Shown here piece by piece: positions 44,717 through 55,224 of a stretch of DNA of 64,000 bases. Source of the stretch: UBA2137 sp963740205 (GTDB lineage Bacteria; Pseudomonadota; Alphaproteobacteria; Micavibrionales; Micavibrionaceae); the NCBI GenBank assembly GCA_963740205.1, contig CAVUDD010000005.1, forward strand, positions 372,001-436,000, written 5' to 3'. The notes beneath the pieces were generated by a model that searched no databases, had not been told where the DNA came from, and was given only the letters and a program-made list of their open reading frames with translations. Each line of letters opens with the position of its first letter. The first letter of the stretch is position 1. The translations under genes were made by a program, and so were the position numbers.

Positions 44717-45947
44717 ATGAAATTAACAGACCAAAGTTGTAAGTCCGCTAAACCTAAAGAAAAAACTTATAAAATGGCTGATGGTGGCGGCCTTTATTTC
44801 AGAAATTACGCCCAAAGGAAGTAAGTTGTGGCGCCTTAAATACAGGTTTTTGAAAAAGCAGAAGAAATTATCAATCGGCATATATCCAACTATTACACTT
44901 GCAGAGGCTCGTAACCAGCGCGATGAATCCAAGAGACTATTAGCCAATAATCTTGACCCTGCCGCCATTAAGCAAGAAATTAAGCATAAAATGCATAGTG
45001 AGGCCGCCAATACCTTCTCAGTGATTGCCCGTGAATGGTTTGATATAAAAAAGGTTGAATGGTCTAAGGCTAATACCGTTCAGATATTAAATCGTTTAGA
45101 AAAAGATGTTTTTCCAATTATTGGCAAATATCCTATAAATATGATTACTCATAAAATGCTTTTAGACCTAGCACATAACGTTAAGGAACGAGGCGCTCAT
45201 GAATTAGCTAAGCGTATCATTCAAATGTCTGTTCATATTTTTCGCTATGCAATTGTAACAGGCAGAGCAGACAAAAATATTGCCGAAGATCTAAAGGGAA
45301 TGGTCAAATCTGAACCCAAAAGCCATTTTGCGGCCATTGAAGCAAAGGAATTACCTGAGTTTATATCAGACTTGCGCAATCATAAAGCACGCCTCAACCA
45401 TCAAACTTACTTAGCCGTAAACTTTATGATGCTTACTTTCGTTCGCACGAGCGAAATGATCAAAGCTGAATGGAATGAATTTGATTTTGCAAATAGAGTA
45501 TGGCTTATTCCTGCTCGCCGCATGAAAATGAATAAAGACCATATCGTGCCTTTATCACGCCAAGTAATAGCCATGTTAGAGGAATTAAGAGAGATTCATC
45601 ATCACCCTAAATACGTTTTTCCTAGTCGCATAAACAGGGATAACCACATGAGTAATAACACTGTTCTTATGGCCATAAAGCGAATGGGGTATGCAGGACG
45701 CATGACTGGACACGGCTTTCGTGCGCTGGCTATGAGTACCATCATGGAGAAATTAGGGTACAGACATGAGGTGCCTGATGCACAGCTTGCACATGCGAAA
45801 AAGGGGGATGTGGCAAGAGCCTATGATAGAGCCAAATTTTTAGAAGAGCGCACTTTAATGATGCAGGAATGGGCTGATTATCTCGATAACATTGCACAAG
45901 GTGGAACAGTAATTAGTGGTAATTTTACAAGAAAAAAGAAGGCTTAA
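44717..45947 (+). pseudogene. P4-type tyrosine integrase (DUF4102 arm-binding domain), frameshifted
   Basis: The site-specific recombinase expected to integrate the island into tRNA-Glu. ATG 44717 opens MKLTDQSCKSAKPKEKTYKM and ADGGGLYF, the DUF4102 start. Near 44800 one extra base shifts the frame, and reading resumes as EITPKGSKLWRLKYRFLKKQ, then KLSIGIYPTITLAEAR. The catalytic domain has MMLTFVRTSEMIKAEW with the first Arg, MTGHGFRALAMSTIMEKLGY with His-x-x-Arg, and QLAHAKKGDVARAYDRAKF with the terminal His and Tyr. Corrected length is about 410 residues. It is adjacent to the tRNA, as is usual for this family. Confidence 0.9.
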
Positions 45948-46520
45948 ATGTCTTGGTTAATAAGATTACAAGCAGATGATTTTTTTAATGCTTATAGGGT
46001 ATTGAAAGAAAGCGATGACTTAATGATAAGTAAGTTAGAAAATTTGTCTGGCAAACCATTGGTGAGTAAAACAGCTTTTGGAGCGTTTCCTGTATCAACG
46101 CCAAGTATTGTATGTTTAGCGTTTGCGCTTGAGCTGTATATTAAAAATTTGTATGTAATTTTGAAAACCTTAGATAGCGGTAACGAAAAAATTAAACCGC
46201 CGCGAGTGCATAATATTCTACAGCTTTTCATGAAGTTACCAGAAGAGGTGCAACAAGAAATTAGAGATTTTTCTTCTATACAGGAAATAGTTGCTTTTTA
46301 TTCAATGGAAATGTTTCCACTATACATAACTAAAGATCAAAACAAAAAACCTATTACCGACACACTTGAACAGCAAATTTATAAAATTAGCGATGCATTT
46401 GAAAAGTGGCGGTATTCATACGAAAATGGGACACTTCAATTTGAAGAGTCTACAGCATTAGCTTTGATAGAGGCAGTTAAGTCAATTACTAGCAATGCTC
46501 AAAAACGCGCTGTAGCATAA
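45948..46520 (+). CDS. HEPN-like protein
   Basis: A 190-residue helical protein beginning one codon after the integrase stop (TAAATG), so it is translationally linked. STPSIVCLAFALELYIKNLYVIL near residue 50 resembles the conserved long HEPN helix (A-x-x-x-E-L-x-x-K). PRVHNILQLFMKLPEEVQQ and DAFEKWRYSYENG (W/RY motif) also recur in HEPN proteins that act as RNases or partner nucleotidyltransferases. The classical R-x(4)-H is not evident, and no nucleotidyltransferase is nearby. An antiphage or toxin role is possible but inferred. Confidence 0.5.
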   Translation: MSWLIRLQADDFFNAYRVLKESDDLMISKLENLSGKPLVSKTAFGAFPVSTPSIVCLAFALELYIKNLYVILKTLDSGNEKIKPPRVHNILQLFMKLPEEVQQEIRDFSSIQEIVAFYSMEMFPLYITKDQNKKPITDTLEQQIYKISDAFEKWRYSYENGTLQFEESTALALIEAVKSITSNAQKRAVA

Positions 46521-46550
46521 AATATAATCTTTATGGATGATATGGTATTT

Positions 46551-46580
46551 ATTGGTAATTGGTAAGATATACGCCTATAC
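46551..46580 (+). promoter_or_regulatory. Likely promoter of the 46611 gene
   Basis: TTGGTA at 46551-46556, an 18-base spacer, then TATACT at 46575-46580, followed by TTTCACA as in the promoter at 14903-14931. Confidence 0.4.
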
Positions 46581-46610
46581 TTTTCACATTATTATAATTT
46601 GGGGGTTAGA

Positions 46611-47329
46611 ATGGAAAGTGCTGATTACTGGCGTTTGTGCGACCATGTATCTCTATTTCAAGCAATCATGCTGATTTTAGGTTTTGACCCTTCTGACCAG
46701 CTTAGCTGGGATATGGAAGGGAGAAAAAACATTACCCTTCCACGTGGGTATGCTGCTTTAAAGACGGCAATATCAAACGCTGTTTTGAGTGGTCAAATTG
46801 AAGCAAAAAGTCAATCTTTGCTTGATGAGTATAATGGCGATGATTTACCCAATACAGTTGATATTGATAAGACTATTATTTCTGTAAATCATTAAAAAAA
46901 TATCTTCAAGATAAAGGATTAAACGATGGCTTTTTCTTTCCAGAAGGGACTATTTTTGAAGAATATATGGATAAAGATAATCCAAACTATGCGCCTAAAC
47001 TAGCCGCCGCTGTTATTGCTTGGAAAACAATTGCTAACAATCCAGAATTACAAAAAGGAAAAACGCCTAAGCAGGCACTCGAAAAGTGGTTGAGAGAAAA
47101 TGCCAGTAAGTACAATCTTACGAAAGAAGATGGGACGCCAAATGAAACGGGCATACAAGAGATTAGTAAAATTGCAAACTGGAAACCAGAAGGAGGTGCG
47201 GCTAAAACTCCTACCCTTAGTACAGTTCAAAACAACTCACCTACCCCTACTAAAAAACCATACAAACTAAGGGTTTTTGGTCAACATACAGTTACATATG
47301 ATGAGTTAGAAGATGATATTCCCTTCTAA
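46611..47329 (+). pseudogene. Conserved island protein of unknown function, frameshifted
   Basis: ATG 46611 follows GGGGG. The first part reads ESADYWRLCDHVSLFQAIML and ends VDIDKTIISVN; a missing or extra base at about 46886-46893 shifts the frame and it resumes as SLKKYLQDKGLNDGFFFPEG, then YMDKDNPNYAPKLAAAVIAW, SKIANWKPEGGAAKTPT and a final acidic DELEDDIPF. Corrected length is about 240 residues. The pattern 'YWR..dh.sl.qA..LILG.DP' with 'P.Y...LaaAv.AW' recurs in island and phage-satellite genes; function is unknown to me. Confidence 0.6.
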
Positions 47330-47468
47330 AATTACGGAAGGTTTTTAGTTTTCGTAGGTCAGGTTATATATTTTATAGGGGTTAGTTTTCTTAACTCTAC
47401 CATCTATTTTACACGACATGATTTAGCATAGCCTCTCCTTATAGCAAATAGCATTAAGGAGAACTAAA

Positions 47469-47662
47469 ATGCACAATCAAATCTTACCTGAAACTGGCTT
47501 CGTCCGTTTACCTCAAGTTCTGAAAGTCTTTCCTGTTAGTAAATCAACTTGGTGGCGGGCGTAAAATCTGGCATATATCCGCAACCTGTAAAACTTGGTC
47601 TTAAAATGACCGCGTGGCGTGTTGAAGATATTCGCGCTCTTATTAATGCAATGAGCGCCTAG
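47469..47662 (+). pseudogene. alpA: AlpA-family transcriptional regulator, frameshifted
   Basis: A 64-residue excisionase/regulator. It reads MHNQILPETGFVRLPQVLKV, FPVSKSTWWR, then, after a missing G in a run of G at 47556-47559, GVKSGIYPQPVKLGLKMTAW and RVEDIRALINAMSA. That is the complete Phage_AlpA (MerR-like HTH) domain. AlpA proteins activate island excision genes. Shine-Dalgarno AAGGAG precedes ATG by seven bases. The lesion lies in a homopolymer, so sequencing error is likely. Confidence 0.85.
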
Positions 47663-47666
47663 ATTA

Positions 47667-48197
47667 ATGGCAAAGCGTCTTTACCCTCATAGACGCGTTA
47701 AATATTGGTATGCCTATGACATAGATGATATTTGCGCTTTATTTACTGAATTTGGGCTTCAGTGCTCAAACAGTACGTAAGTGGGTCAAACTTGGTCTTA
47801 AAACGATTGACGCGGGTAAGCCAACCTTAATATATGGCCTTGATCTTATTAAATATCTGAAACTCCAAAATTCTAAGCATAAGTGTCGCACTCAATTTGA
47901 CGAATGTTTTGTATGAAATGTCAGGATGCTCGACCCATATTTCAACGCAAAATAGTCGTGAAACAAAAGGAGAGCTTTTTGAACCTCTCAGGCCATTGTC
48001 GTGAATGTAAAACAGTGATGTTTAAATCTTATAAGATCGATGATTTACCTCAAATTAAACGAACCTTTCATTTGCTTGATGTTTTGGAATTATATGATTA
48101 TGAGGCCTCCCCCTTTAAGACTCACTTACAAGGTCAAGACGCCATCCCGTCAAATGAGTCATTATACGGCGCGCATTATGGGGATTTATTTGAATGA
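47667..48197 (+). pseudogene. HTH plus zinc-ribbon protein paired with recombinase, frameshifted
   Basis: ATG 47667 lies four bases after the alpA stop. It reads MAKRLYPHRRVKYWYAYDID, then in a second frame GFSAQTVRKWVKLGLKTIDA and LIYGLDLIKYLKLQN, a helix-turn-helix, then KCRTQFDE; in a third frame it reads CMKCQDARPIF and SGHCRECKTVMFKSYK, giving a four-Cys zinc ribbon. Breaks are near 47738-47755 and 47901-47909. This HTH-'TQFDEF-CxxC-CxxC' protein commonly precedes a tyrosine recombinase in alphaproteobacterial islands, exactly as here with an ATGA overlap. It probably controls or assists that recombinase. Confidence 0.7.
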
Positions 48198-49219
48198 AAA
48201 AAGAAGACAATAAACACTGTCACAATGCCGTAAACGAGAGAGTTAAATATAAATATCGTAAGCATTTACAACGTATAGCGCAGAGAGATGACAAGACTAT
48301 TATAGCGGTTCTTAAACACATTCGTGATTATGAGCTATTCACGAACTTTGAAGGGTTTGAAAAATATAATGGTGATGTTGCTGATAAATATATTCAAGAC
48401 ATGTTTAAGCGTAAATTGGGTATGTCATATATCTCAGAAAATATCCGTATAGTTAAAGAGTTTTTAAAATGGCTAGAACGTCAACGCGGGTATAGAAGCA
48501 AAATTGACTACAATCAGATCGATTACTTGAATATATCGCGTAATCAACAAAAGGCCGCTAAGGCAGTTAAATATTCAAAGTCATACAGCTTTGAACAGAT
48601 CATTAATACCGTACGCTCCATGCCTGATAAGACAGATAAGGAAAGGCGTGATAAGGCAATTATATCGTTACAGGCTCTTTGCGGTTTACGTATTTCTGAA
48701 TTACGCACGGTCAAGATGGAAAGCCTTATTGATGAAAGTGGGCAATATTTTATTTATGTTAGTCCTAAGAATATGAGTGTTAAATTTGCGAAAACTCGCC
48801 ATGCTAATTTTATGCCCTTACCTGAGGACATAAAACAAAATGTGATTAAATGGCATGAATATTTGAAGTTATTAGGCTTTAAGGGTGATGACCCTTTATT
48901 CCCTGTTGTGGATAATCGCTTTACAGAAACAAATTTACTACGCCAAACAATACGAAAAGATGAGATTAAATCGGACACAACCATCCGCAATATATTTAAA
49001 AAAGCGTTTGGGCACGCTGGATACGAATATATTAAGCCTCATTCATTCCGAAAAACTATTGCCAGATATGCTGAATTTCAAAAACCCGCTTTTTTAAACG
49101 CCGTAAGACAAAGCCTAGGCCACAGTTCAATTGATACAACCTTGAGCAGTTACGGTCAGTTATCGGATGCGGAGGCGAGGAGAACAATTTCCAGCGGAGA
49201 ATTTAAGGATACAACCTAA
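48194..49219 (+). CDS. Tyrosine recombinase/integrase (XerC/D-like), second in island
   Basis: A 341-residue site-specific recombinase. The N-terminal SAM-like core-binding domain (AVNERVKYKYRKHLQRIAQR, DKYIQDMFKRKLG) is followed by the catalytic domain with Arg in ALCGLRISELRTVKMESL, His-x-x-Arg in IKPHSFRKTIARYAE and His...Tyr in SLGHSSIDTTLSSYGQ. It overlaps the HTH/zinc-ribbon gene by four bases. It differs from the P4-type integrase at the island edge, lacking the DUF4102 domain, and may mobilise an inner module. Confidence 0.88.
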   Translation: MKKEDNKHCHNAVNERVKYKYRKHLQRIAQRDDKTIIAVLKHIRDYELFTNFEGFEKYNGDVADKYIQDMFKRKLGMSYISENIRIVKEFLKWLERQRGYRSKIDYNQIDYLNISRNQQKAAKAVKYSKSYSFEQIINTVRSMPDKTDKERRDKAIISLQALCGLRISELRTVKMESLIDESGQYFIYVSPKNMSVKFAKTRHANFMPLPEDIKQNVIKWHEYLKLLGFKGDDPLFPVVDNRFTETNLLRQTIRKDEIKSDTTIRNIFKKAFGHAGYEYIKPHSFRKTIARYAEFQKPAFLNAVRQSLGHSSIDTTLSSYGQLSDAEARRTISSGEFKDTT

Positions 49220-49243
49220 AAGCCCCTTGCAGTTGCTGTTTTC

Positions 49244-50926
49244 ATGTTTCATCATGATGGCTTAATTTATAAAGGATATATCACTGTGCCAACGTTAGAT
49301 TTTAAGGGAAAAAATTATGTTTATTCCCATCATTTGTCTGTCCCCTTTCGTAGCTTAGAAGTTGATGCTAAAAAGTCCAAGCCTATAAAGGGTTCAAAGC
49401 CTAATATGGATGATAACCTAATTATCCAAGGCGATAATTTGCATGCATTGAAAGCTCTATTGCCTAAATATGCAGGTAAAATCAAATGTATCTATATTGA
49501 TCCGCCTTATAACACGGGGAATGAAGGATGGTGTTATAATGATAAGGTCAACAGTCCCACTATGCGCGAATGGCTCAAGGATAATGCCAATCCTGTAGAT
49601 AAAGATGATTTAGAGCGCCACGATAAATGGCTTTGCATGATGTGGCCACGGCTGCAATTACTGCGTGAACTTTTGAGCGATGAGGGAGTTATCTTTATCA
49701 GCATAGATGATATTGAAGTTAATAACTTAAGGCTGATGATGGATGAATTATTTGGAGATGATAACTTTGTTGCTTCGTTTATCTGGAAGTCTAGGCAAAA
49801 TAAAGACAATAGGAATAAAAGTGGTGTTTCCGTTGATCATGAATATGTTGTTTGCTTCGCAAAAAATTTGAACACAAGAAGTTTTCGGGGAGATGAAAGA
49901 AAAGAAGGTCAGTACACAAATCCCGACCACGACCCAAGGGGTAACTGGTCAAGCGCTAATATGGTAGGACTATTACCAGAAGATCAAAGACCTAATTGCC
50001 ATTATGACTTAGTAAATCCTGAAACAGGTATAAATTATGGCAAACCAAATATGGGTTGGAGATACGATCAGAATACAATGGGTAGGCTTATTCAGGAAGA
50101 TAGAATTTTATGGCCCGCGAGCGAAGATGGAAGACCCAGAAGAAAACTATTTGTTACAGAATTAGAAAATGAATATACAGGTTATTCTTCTTTAATTGGG
50201 AATGATATATATACGAGAACGGGCACTAAAGAATTAAGAGAATATATAAAAATTGATGGTTTTGAATTCCCTAAGCCCCATGCGCTAATCAAAGATTTCA
50301 TCGTGCAAACAACAGGGCCAGACGACCTTGTTTTAGACTCTTTCGCGGGGTCAGGAACAACTGCCCATGCGGTGCTCGCTATAAATAAAGAAGACGGCGG
50401 GAACCGTAAATTTATTTTGGTGGAGATGGAAGATTATGCTAACGATATTACGGCTGAGCGTGTACGTCGCGTTATTGACGGAGTGCCAAATGTAAAAGAT
50501 GAAGCATTAAAAAATGGCCTAGGTGGATCTTTTACCTATTGCAAATTAGGAGATGAATTTGATGTTGAAAAAATATTAAGTGGAGAAAGTCTCCCAAGTT
50601 ATACCGCATTGGCAAGTTATGTTTTCTATACGGTTACAGGGCAATCGCTGAATAGCGAGGTTAAAGAAAGCAGCAATTTCTTTATTGGTGAAACCGATTT
50701 GTTTGAAGTATATCTAATTTATAAAGATGATATTTCTTATCTACGCTCGAACGGGTCTGCACTTAACCAAGAAAAACTGGATGTTATTGCTGCGCACAAG
50801 CCAAATAACAAAAAACAAAAAGTTGTTTTTGCTAGCGCCAAATATATGAGTCAGGACGCATTAAAACCGCATAATATTGTCTTTTGCCAAATCCCCTATG
50901 CGATACATAAAATAGCAGGAAATTAG
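49244..50926 (+). CDS. mod: Type III restriction-modification methyltransferase (Mod)
   Basis: An N6-adenine DNA methyltransferase of the beta class, 560 residues from ATG 49244. GTG 49286, with AAAGGA upstream, would give 546 and may be the true start. Motif IV IYIDPPYNTGNEG (near 84-96) precedes the target-recognition region, and motif I DSFAGSGTTAHAVL follows near residue 366, the order seen in type III Mod. HDKWLCMMWPRLQLLRELLS and GVIFISIDDIEVNNLRLMMD are also family text. Res follows two bases after the stop. Confidence 0.92.
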   Translation: MFHHDGLIYKGYITVPTLDFKGKNYVYSHHLSVPFRSLEVDAKKSKPIKGSKPNMDDNLIIQGDNLHALKALLPKYAGKIKCIYIDPPYNTGNEGWCYNDKVNSPTMREWLKDNANPVDKDDLERHDKWLCMMWPRLQLLRELLSDEGVIFISIDDIEVNNLRLMMDELFGDDNFVASFIWKSRQNKDNRNKSGVSVDHEYVVCFAKNLNTRSFRGDERKEGQYTNPDHDPRGNWSSANMVGLLPEDQRPNCHYDLVNPETGINYGKPNMGWRYDQNTMGRLIQEDRILWPASEDGRPRRKLFVTELENEYTGYSSLIGNDIYTRTGTKELREYIKIDGFEFPKPHALIKDFIVQTTGPDDLVLDSFAGSGTTAHAVLAINKEDGGNRKFILVEMEDYANDITAERVRRVIDGVPNVKDEALKNGLGGSFTYCKLGDEFDVEKILSGESLPSYTALASYVFYTVTGQSLNSEVKESSNFFIGETDLFEVYLIYKDDISYLRSNGSALNQEKLDVIAAHKPNNKKQKVVFASAKYMSQDALKPHNIVFCQIPYAIHKIAGN

Positions 50927-50928
50927 GC

Positions 50929-53516
50929 ATGTCGGTCACACAACTTAACTCGCTTGCTTTAAAAGATTATCAGCAAAAAGTTTTGGATACGCTGAGCATT
51001 TATCTTGATACACTTGAAGGAACCTATAAGCGTGAAAAAAGAAACTACGCGTTTGATTTAGAAGAAGGAATTGAAGACGCCTTGCCACCACATAAATCCC
51101 CCTATTGCGCCAATGCATGGGAGAAGGTGAAAAGTAAGGTTGCCGTTCCGATCTATAAAAATGCGAATGGCCAGAATCTACCTAATAGCTGGACGGACAG
51201 GATTGATGGCACAGGGCGTAAAATCCCTAACATCTCATTTAAAGTCCCCACAGGGGGCGGTAAGACCCTTATGGCGGCGTGTTCGTTAGGGCGTATTGCA
51301 GGAGACTATTTCAAAACGGCAAAGGGACTCGTTTTATGGGTTGTCCCTTCATCTACTATCTATGATCAAACAATGGATGCATTGGGAAATAAAGAACACC
51401 CTTACAGAATGCAGCTGGATATTGAATTGGGCGGACGCACCAAGAATATTAGAACGAGGCGACGCATTTGAATTGGCAGATGTAGAAAGCCAGCTTTGTG
51501 TGATGGTGATCATGCTACAATCTTTCAATGTCTCCGCCCGTAGTAAGGATGCTCGTAAGGTTTTCAGTGATACTGGAAAATACAGCTCATTCTTTCCCGC
51601 AGTTGATGATTATAGCGCAAATAATGAATTGCTTTCGCGTGTTCCTAATTTAATGGAAGCAGACATGCTGGAACGTGATGTTATTCAAGGCATTACTATC
51701 AAACATTCCTTAGGTAATGTTTTTCGCTTATGTCGTCCGATCGTTATTATTGATGAAGAACATAAAGCGCGGTCACAATCAGCCATTCAAAATATCAATG
51801 AATTTAATCCAAAATTTATTTTGGAATTTTCAGCAACGCCACGCGATAAAAGTAACACATTGGTGGATGTTGGCGGATATGCTTTAAAACAGGAACAAAT
51901 GATTAAATTGCCTATACGCGTTGATTCAAGTGATCAGCGCGATTGGAAGACAACTTTAAACGCCGCCCATTCAAAGTTACTGTCCCTTTCTAATGATGCC
52001 GCAAAGCTAGCAGGGAATAAATGGAACATATATTCGTCCAATAATGGTGATTATTGCACAGCCTAGGCGACAAAATGATGATTATGATCACGTTGAAGAT
52101 ATTAAAAAATATCTTATGGACATATGCCAAGTGCAAGAACGCCAAATTAGGATAAAGTTATCAGAAAAGAATGAGATTAAAGATGATGATTTAATGAGTA
52201 AGGCTTGTCCTGTTCAATATATTATCACCAAAGATGCCCTGCGCGAGGGATGGGATTGTCCTTTTGCGAGCGTTTTGACCGTTTTAATTCAAGCAAGAAG
52301 TGTGGAAGCCCTAACACAGTATATTGGCCGTGTATTACGCCAACCTTACGCAACAGAAACCCCTATTGCCTCATTGAATGAAGCATATGTGTTTTGTAGC
52401 CGTCAAAATGTTGGGGATGCGGCAAAGGCGATTAAAGATGGATTAGAGGCTGAGGGAATGGGCGACATAACGCAAAGCGTTATTAACGAGGGCGAAGGCG
52501 GTGGCGATATACAACGTCAAAAGCAGGTTGTTAAAAGAAACAAAAAATACGAAAACAAAATTTTCTTACCTTCTTTATCTGCTGTTAATTCAAATAAAAC
52601 AATATCGCCATTTGACTATTATCGCGACATTTTGGGCGAAATAGATTGGTCACATTACAAATGCTCAAAACTTCCTATCTTAGCGGATCAAAATCGTATC
52701 GACGTTGATACACGTACAGTTGATTATAAAGATAATATTTTAGGTGAATTTGAATTCAAAGATTACGAGATTGATCTTGATGATGACTTTTTCGCCCTAG
52801 AAGTTGAGTATTCTTTGTTAACATCGCAATTAACGGAAAAGATACCAAATCCATTGTAGGCAAAACGGATTTTGGATGATGTTGTGAAGGTACTGAAAGA
52901 AAAAGGGATAAGCGAAAAAATTATTGCTCTGTCAGGGCATGACATAGTCAAACAGATTAAAGATGATGCTTGGAAGTGGTTATTAATTAAATCTGAAAAG
53001 CTCTTTATTGAAAAACCGGATCATAATCAGATTTTATTGAAATTGTTGGCCGCCCCGCATACAGAGTTAAATTGGGAAATGGGTGATCAACGCACAATTT
53101 ATAAAAATCCTGATGAAGCTGAAGCTAGTGATTGGGATAAAAATCTATTCCAACCTCAATTTAAAAGTAACTATAACGGCTTAGAAAAGCAGGTTGCAGC
53201 TTATATTAATCAAAGTAAGGCGGTTAAATGGTGGCATAGACTTGGCGTTAAGGGGACAGAATACGCCTTACAAGGTTGGAAGCGTGATAAGATTTATCCT
53301 GATTTCCTCATATACGGAGAAAATGACAAATATTATTTTTGTGAAACCAAAGGCAATCACCTTGAAAACCCCGATAGTGAGTATAAGCAGAAAGTCTTTG
53401 AGTGTTTAACAACCCATTCAAATAAGCAAATCGGCGAATTTAAATTACTAGCAGGCGAAAAAGAAATCTCTTTTGATCTTATTTATGAGAATGAATGGGA
53501 AAGAAAAGTTGATTGA
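50929..53516 (+). pseudogene. res: Type III restriction endonuclease subunit (Res), two frameshifts and a nonsense codon
   Basis: The helicase-nuclease partner of Mod, about 860 residues when corrected. Motif I is FKVPTGGGKTLMAA (near 102), motif II IVIIDEEHKARSQS, motif III-like LEFSATPRDKSN, motif VI TQYIGRVLRQPYA, and the C-terminal PD-(D/E)xK nuclease YPDFLIYGEN...CETKGNHL. Frame breaks lie at about 51441-51450 and 52025-52035. An in-frame TAG at 52857-52859 sits in PNPL-stop-AKRILDDV, one C-to-T change from CAG. As written the enzyme is inactive; Mod is intact, so the pair could be methylation-only if the lesions are real. Confidence 0.9.
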
Positions 53517-53554
53517 GAAAAAATTGTAATTAAGTACTTAGGCAAATATTTATT

Positions 53555-55224
53555 ATGGCTAAATTATATGAAGGAAGTACAAGAGTTTATCTAGCAAAAG
53601 ATAATCCGCATAAATTTATTAAAGAATTGAAAAAATTTCCAGAGAGCATTTTATTCGTAATATATTACGGGGGAAGCAAATGGAATGACTTTGGTTTTAA
53701 TACAAATTTCAAATTTAAAATATTTTATAATTTAGAAGAAATCTATGATGATAGTATTAAGTTCTCCTTCTTAGAGGAACCTTATCGTTTATTTAGAAAA
53801 TTTGATGAAATTTTTATAAATAAGCAGGCAAATATAATTGATAGTAAAGACAGTCCTAAATTTTTCACTATGCTCAATGATATGAGAGCATATAGAAACT
53901 TTGTTGATTTTTTCACTCCCAGCGAATCTACAGCAATATTATCTGCCGCGAATGATATTATATGTCAAAAAATTCTTTCCTTCTCAGAGAGTTGGTATGA
54001 AGAAGCCTTAAATACCAAGGTATTTAATCGGTCTTTCATCAGGTCAGGTCAGGCATATTTTACGTTTCACAATGCGCAGCATGTATTAAATGGCTCTGAG
54101 TATAAAAGTATAGAAAAGATTCAAGGCGATTTTACGGCAAATTTTAAAATAGAAGGCACTGAAAATGACTATAGTATAGATTTTAAATTTCACGATAGTG
54201 CACTTTTGCCCAATAGAATGTCGGTTATGATTGGTAATAATGGAGCAGGAAAAAGCCGATCTTTTCATAATATTGCTTCTTCTTTGTTAGATGATGACGA
54301 AAGATTTCGTGATAAAGATGGTGGTCGACCAAAGTTAAGTAGACTGATTTGTATTTCATCACCATCAGAATTATCAAAAACTTTTCCTAGATACCGTTCT
54401 AGGCCCCGTCTACCTTATCTGAAAATAGCCAATGGAAGAGGCGGGAGGTTCAATCTATGGCCGTGTGAGCAAATAATTAGACTTTTACGCCTAGAAGATA
54501 AATTTATAAGAGGGGATAGGTGGAATTTATTTACAAACGCTATTTATAAAGAATTTAATCTCAGCGAGTTAGCTCTCCCATTCAAAAAAAACGTTGAAAA
54601 TGAAGAATATGATATAGGACAAAAGTATATCCTTTTTAAGGATTTAGAAAATTTTAGAGAAGAACGCGGTCTAGAAACTTACGAAAAGATAGATAAAAAA
54701 TCTGACCCAGTAAGAGTTGTGAATGATAAAATATTCCCTATGAGTAGCGGAGAGGTCTCATTTATAAACTTAATCAGCACGCTGTGTCTCCATATTGAGA
54801 ATGGAAGTCTAATTTTACTTGATGAACCTGAGAACTTCACCTTCATCCTAATTTAATTACTGCGTTGGTTTCAGTGTTAAACAATTTACTCCAAGAAACA
54901 GGATCAATATCTATAATAGCGACGCACTCTGTATATTTTGTAAGAGAAGTTACGCGTAAGCAGGTTCACATTTTTAAAAATAGTAATAATAAAATTACAT
55001 TGCTAAAGCCGCGTCTGAAAACTTTAGGTGCGGGGATAGATTCAATTTCACAGTTTATTTTTGAAGATGAGATAACTAGTCGAGTAATAGAAAATATAAA
55101 AGAAAAATTGAAGAAAAATCCTAGTGAAGCAAAAGAATTATATGAAAGTATAGAGGACGAACTGCCCTCGGAAGCCAAAATCGATCTTATTTCTATTATT
55201 GATAATAAGGTGGATGAGGCTTGA
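53555..55224 (+). pseudogene. AAA/ABC-type ATPase, Septu PtuA-like with extra N-terminal domain, frameshifted
   Basis: About 556 residues when corrected. The first 190 or so residues (LYEGSTRVYLAKDNPHKF, ILFVIYYGGSKWNDFGF) match nothing I recognise. The ATPase then shows Walker A VMIGNNGAGKSRSF near residue 227, signature MSSGEVSFINLIS near 396, Walker B GSLILLDEPEN near 421, and after a missing base at 54833-54838 the D-loop/H-loop part HLHPNLITALVSVL and ISIIATHSVYFVREV. This is the RecF/SMC-like class of PtuA and OLD-type defence ATPases. The HNH gene overlaps its stop by four bases, as in Septu operons. Confidence 0.75.

Noticed and set aside
45948..46520. HEPN-MNT toxin-antitoxin pair
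   Set aside because: No nucleotidyltransferase-like gene lies on either side.
52857..52859. Amber read-through or recoded TAG in res
   Set aside because: TAG is used as a normal stop in many neighbouring genes, and res also carries two frameshifts.
44717..55224. Programmed frameshifting as the cause of island gene breaks
   Set aside because: The breaks occur in unrelated genes without shared slippery heptamers or downstream structures.
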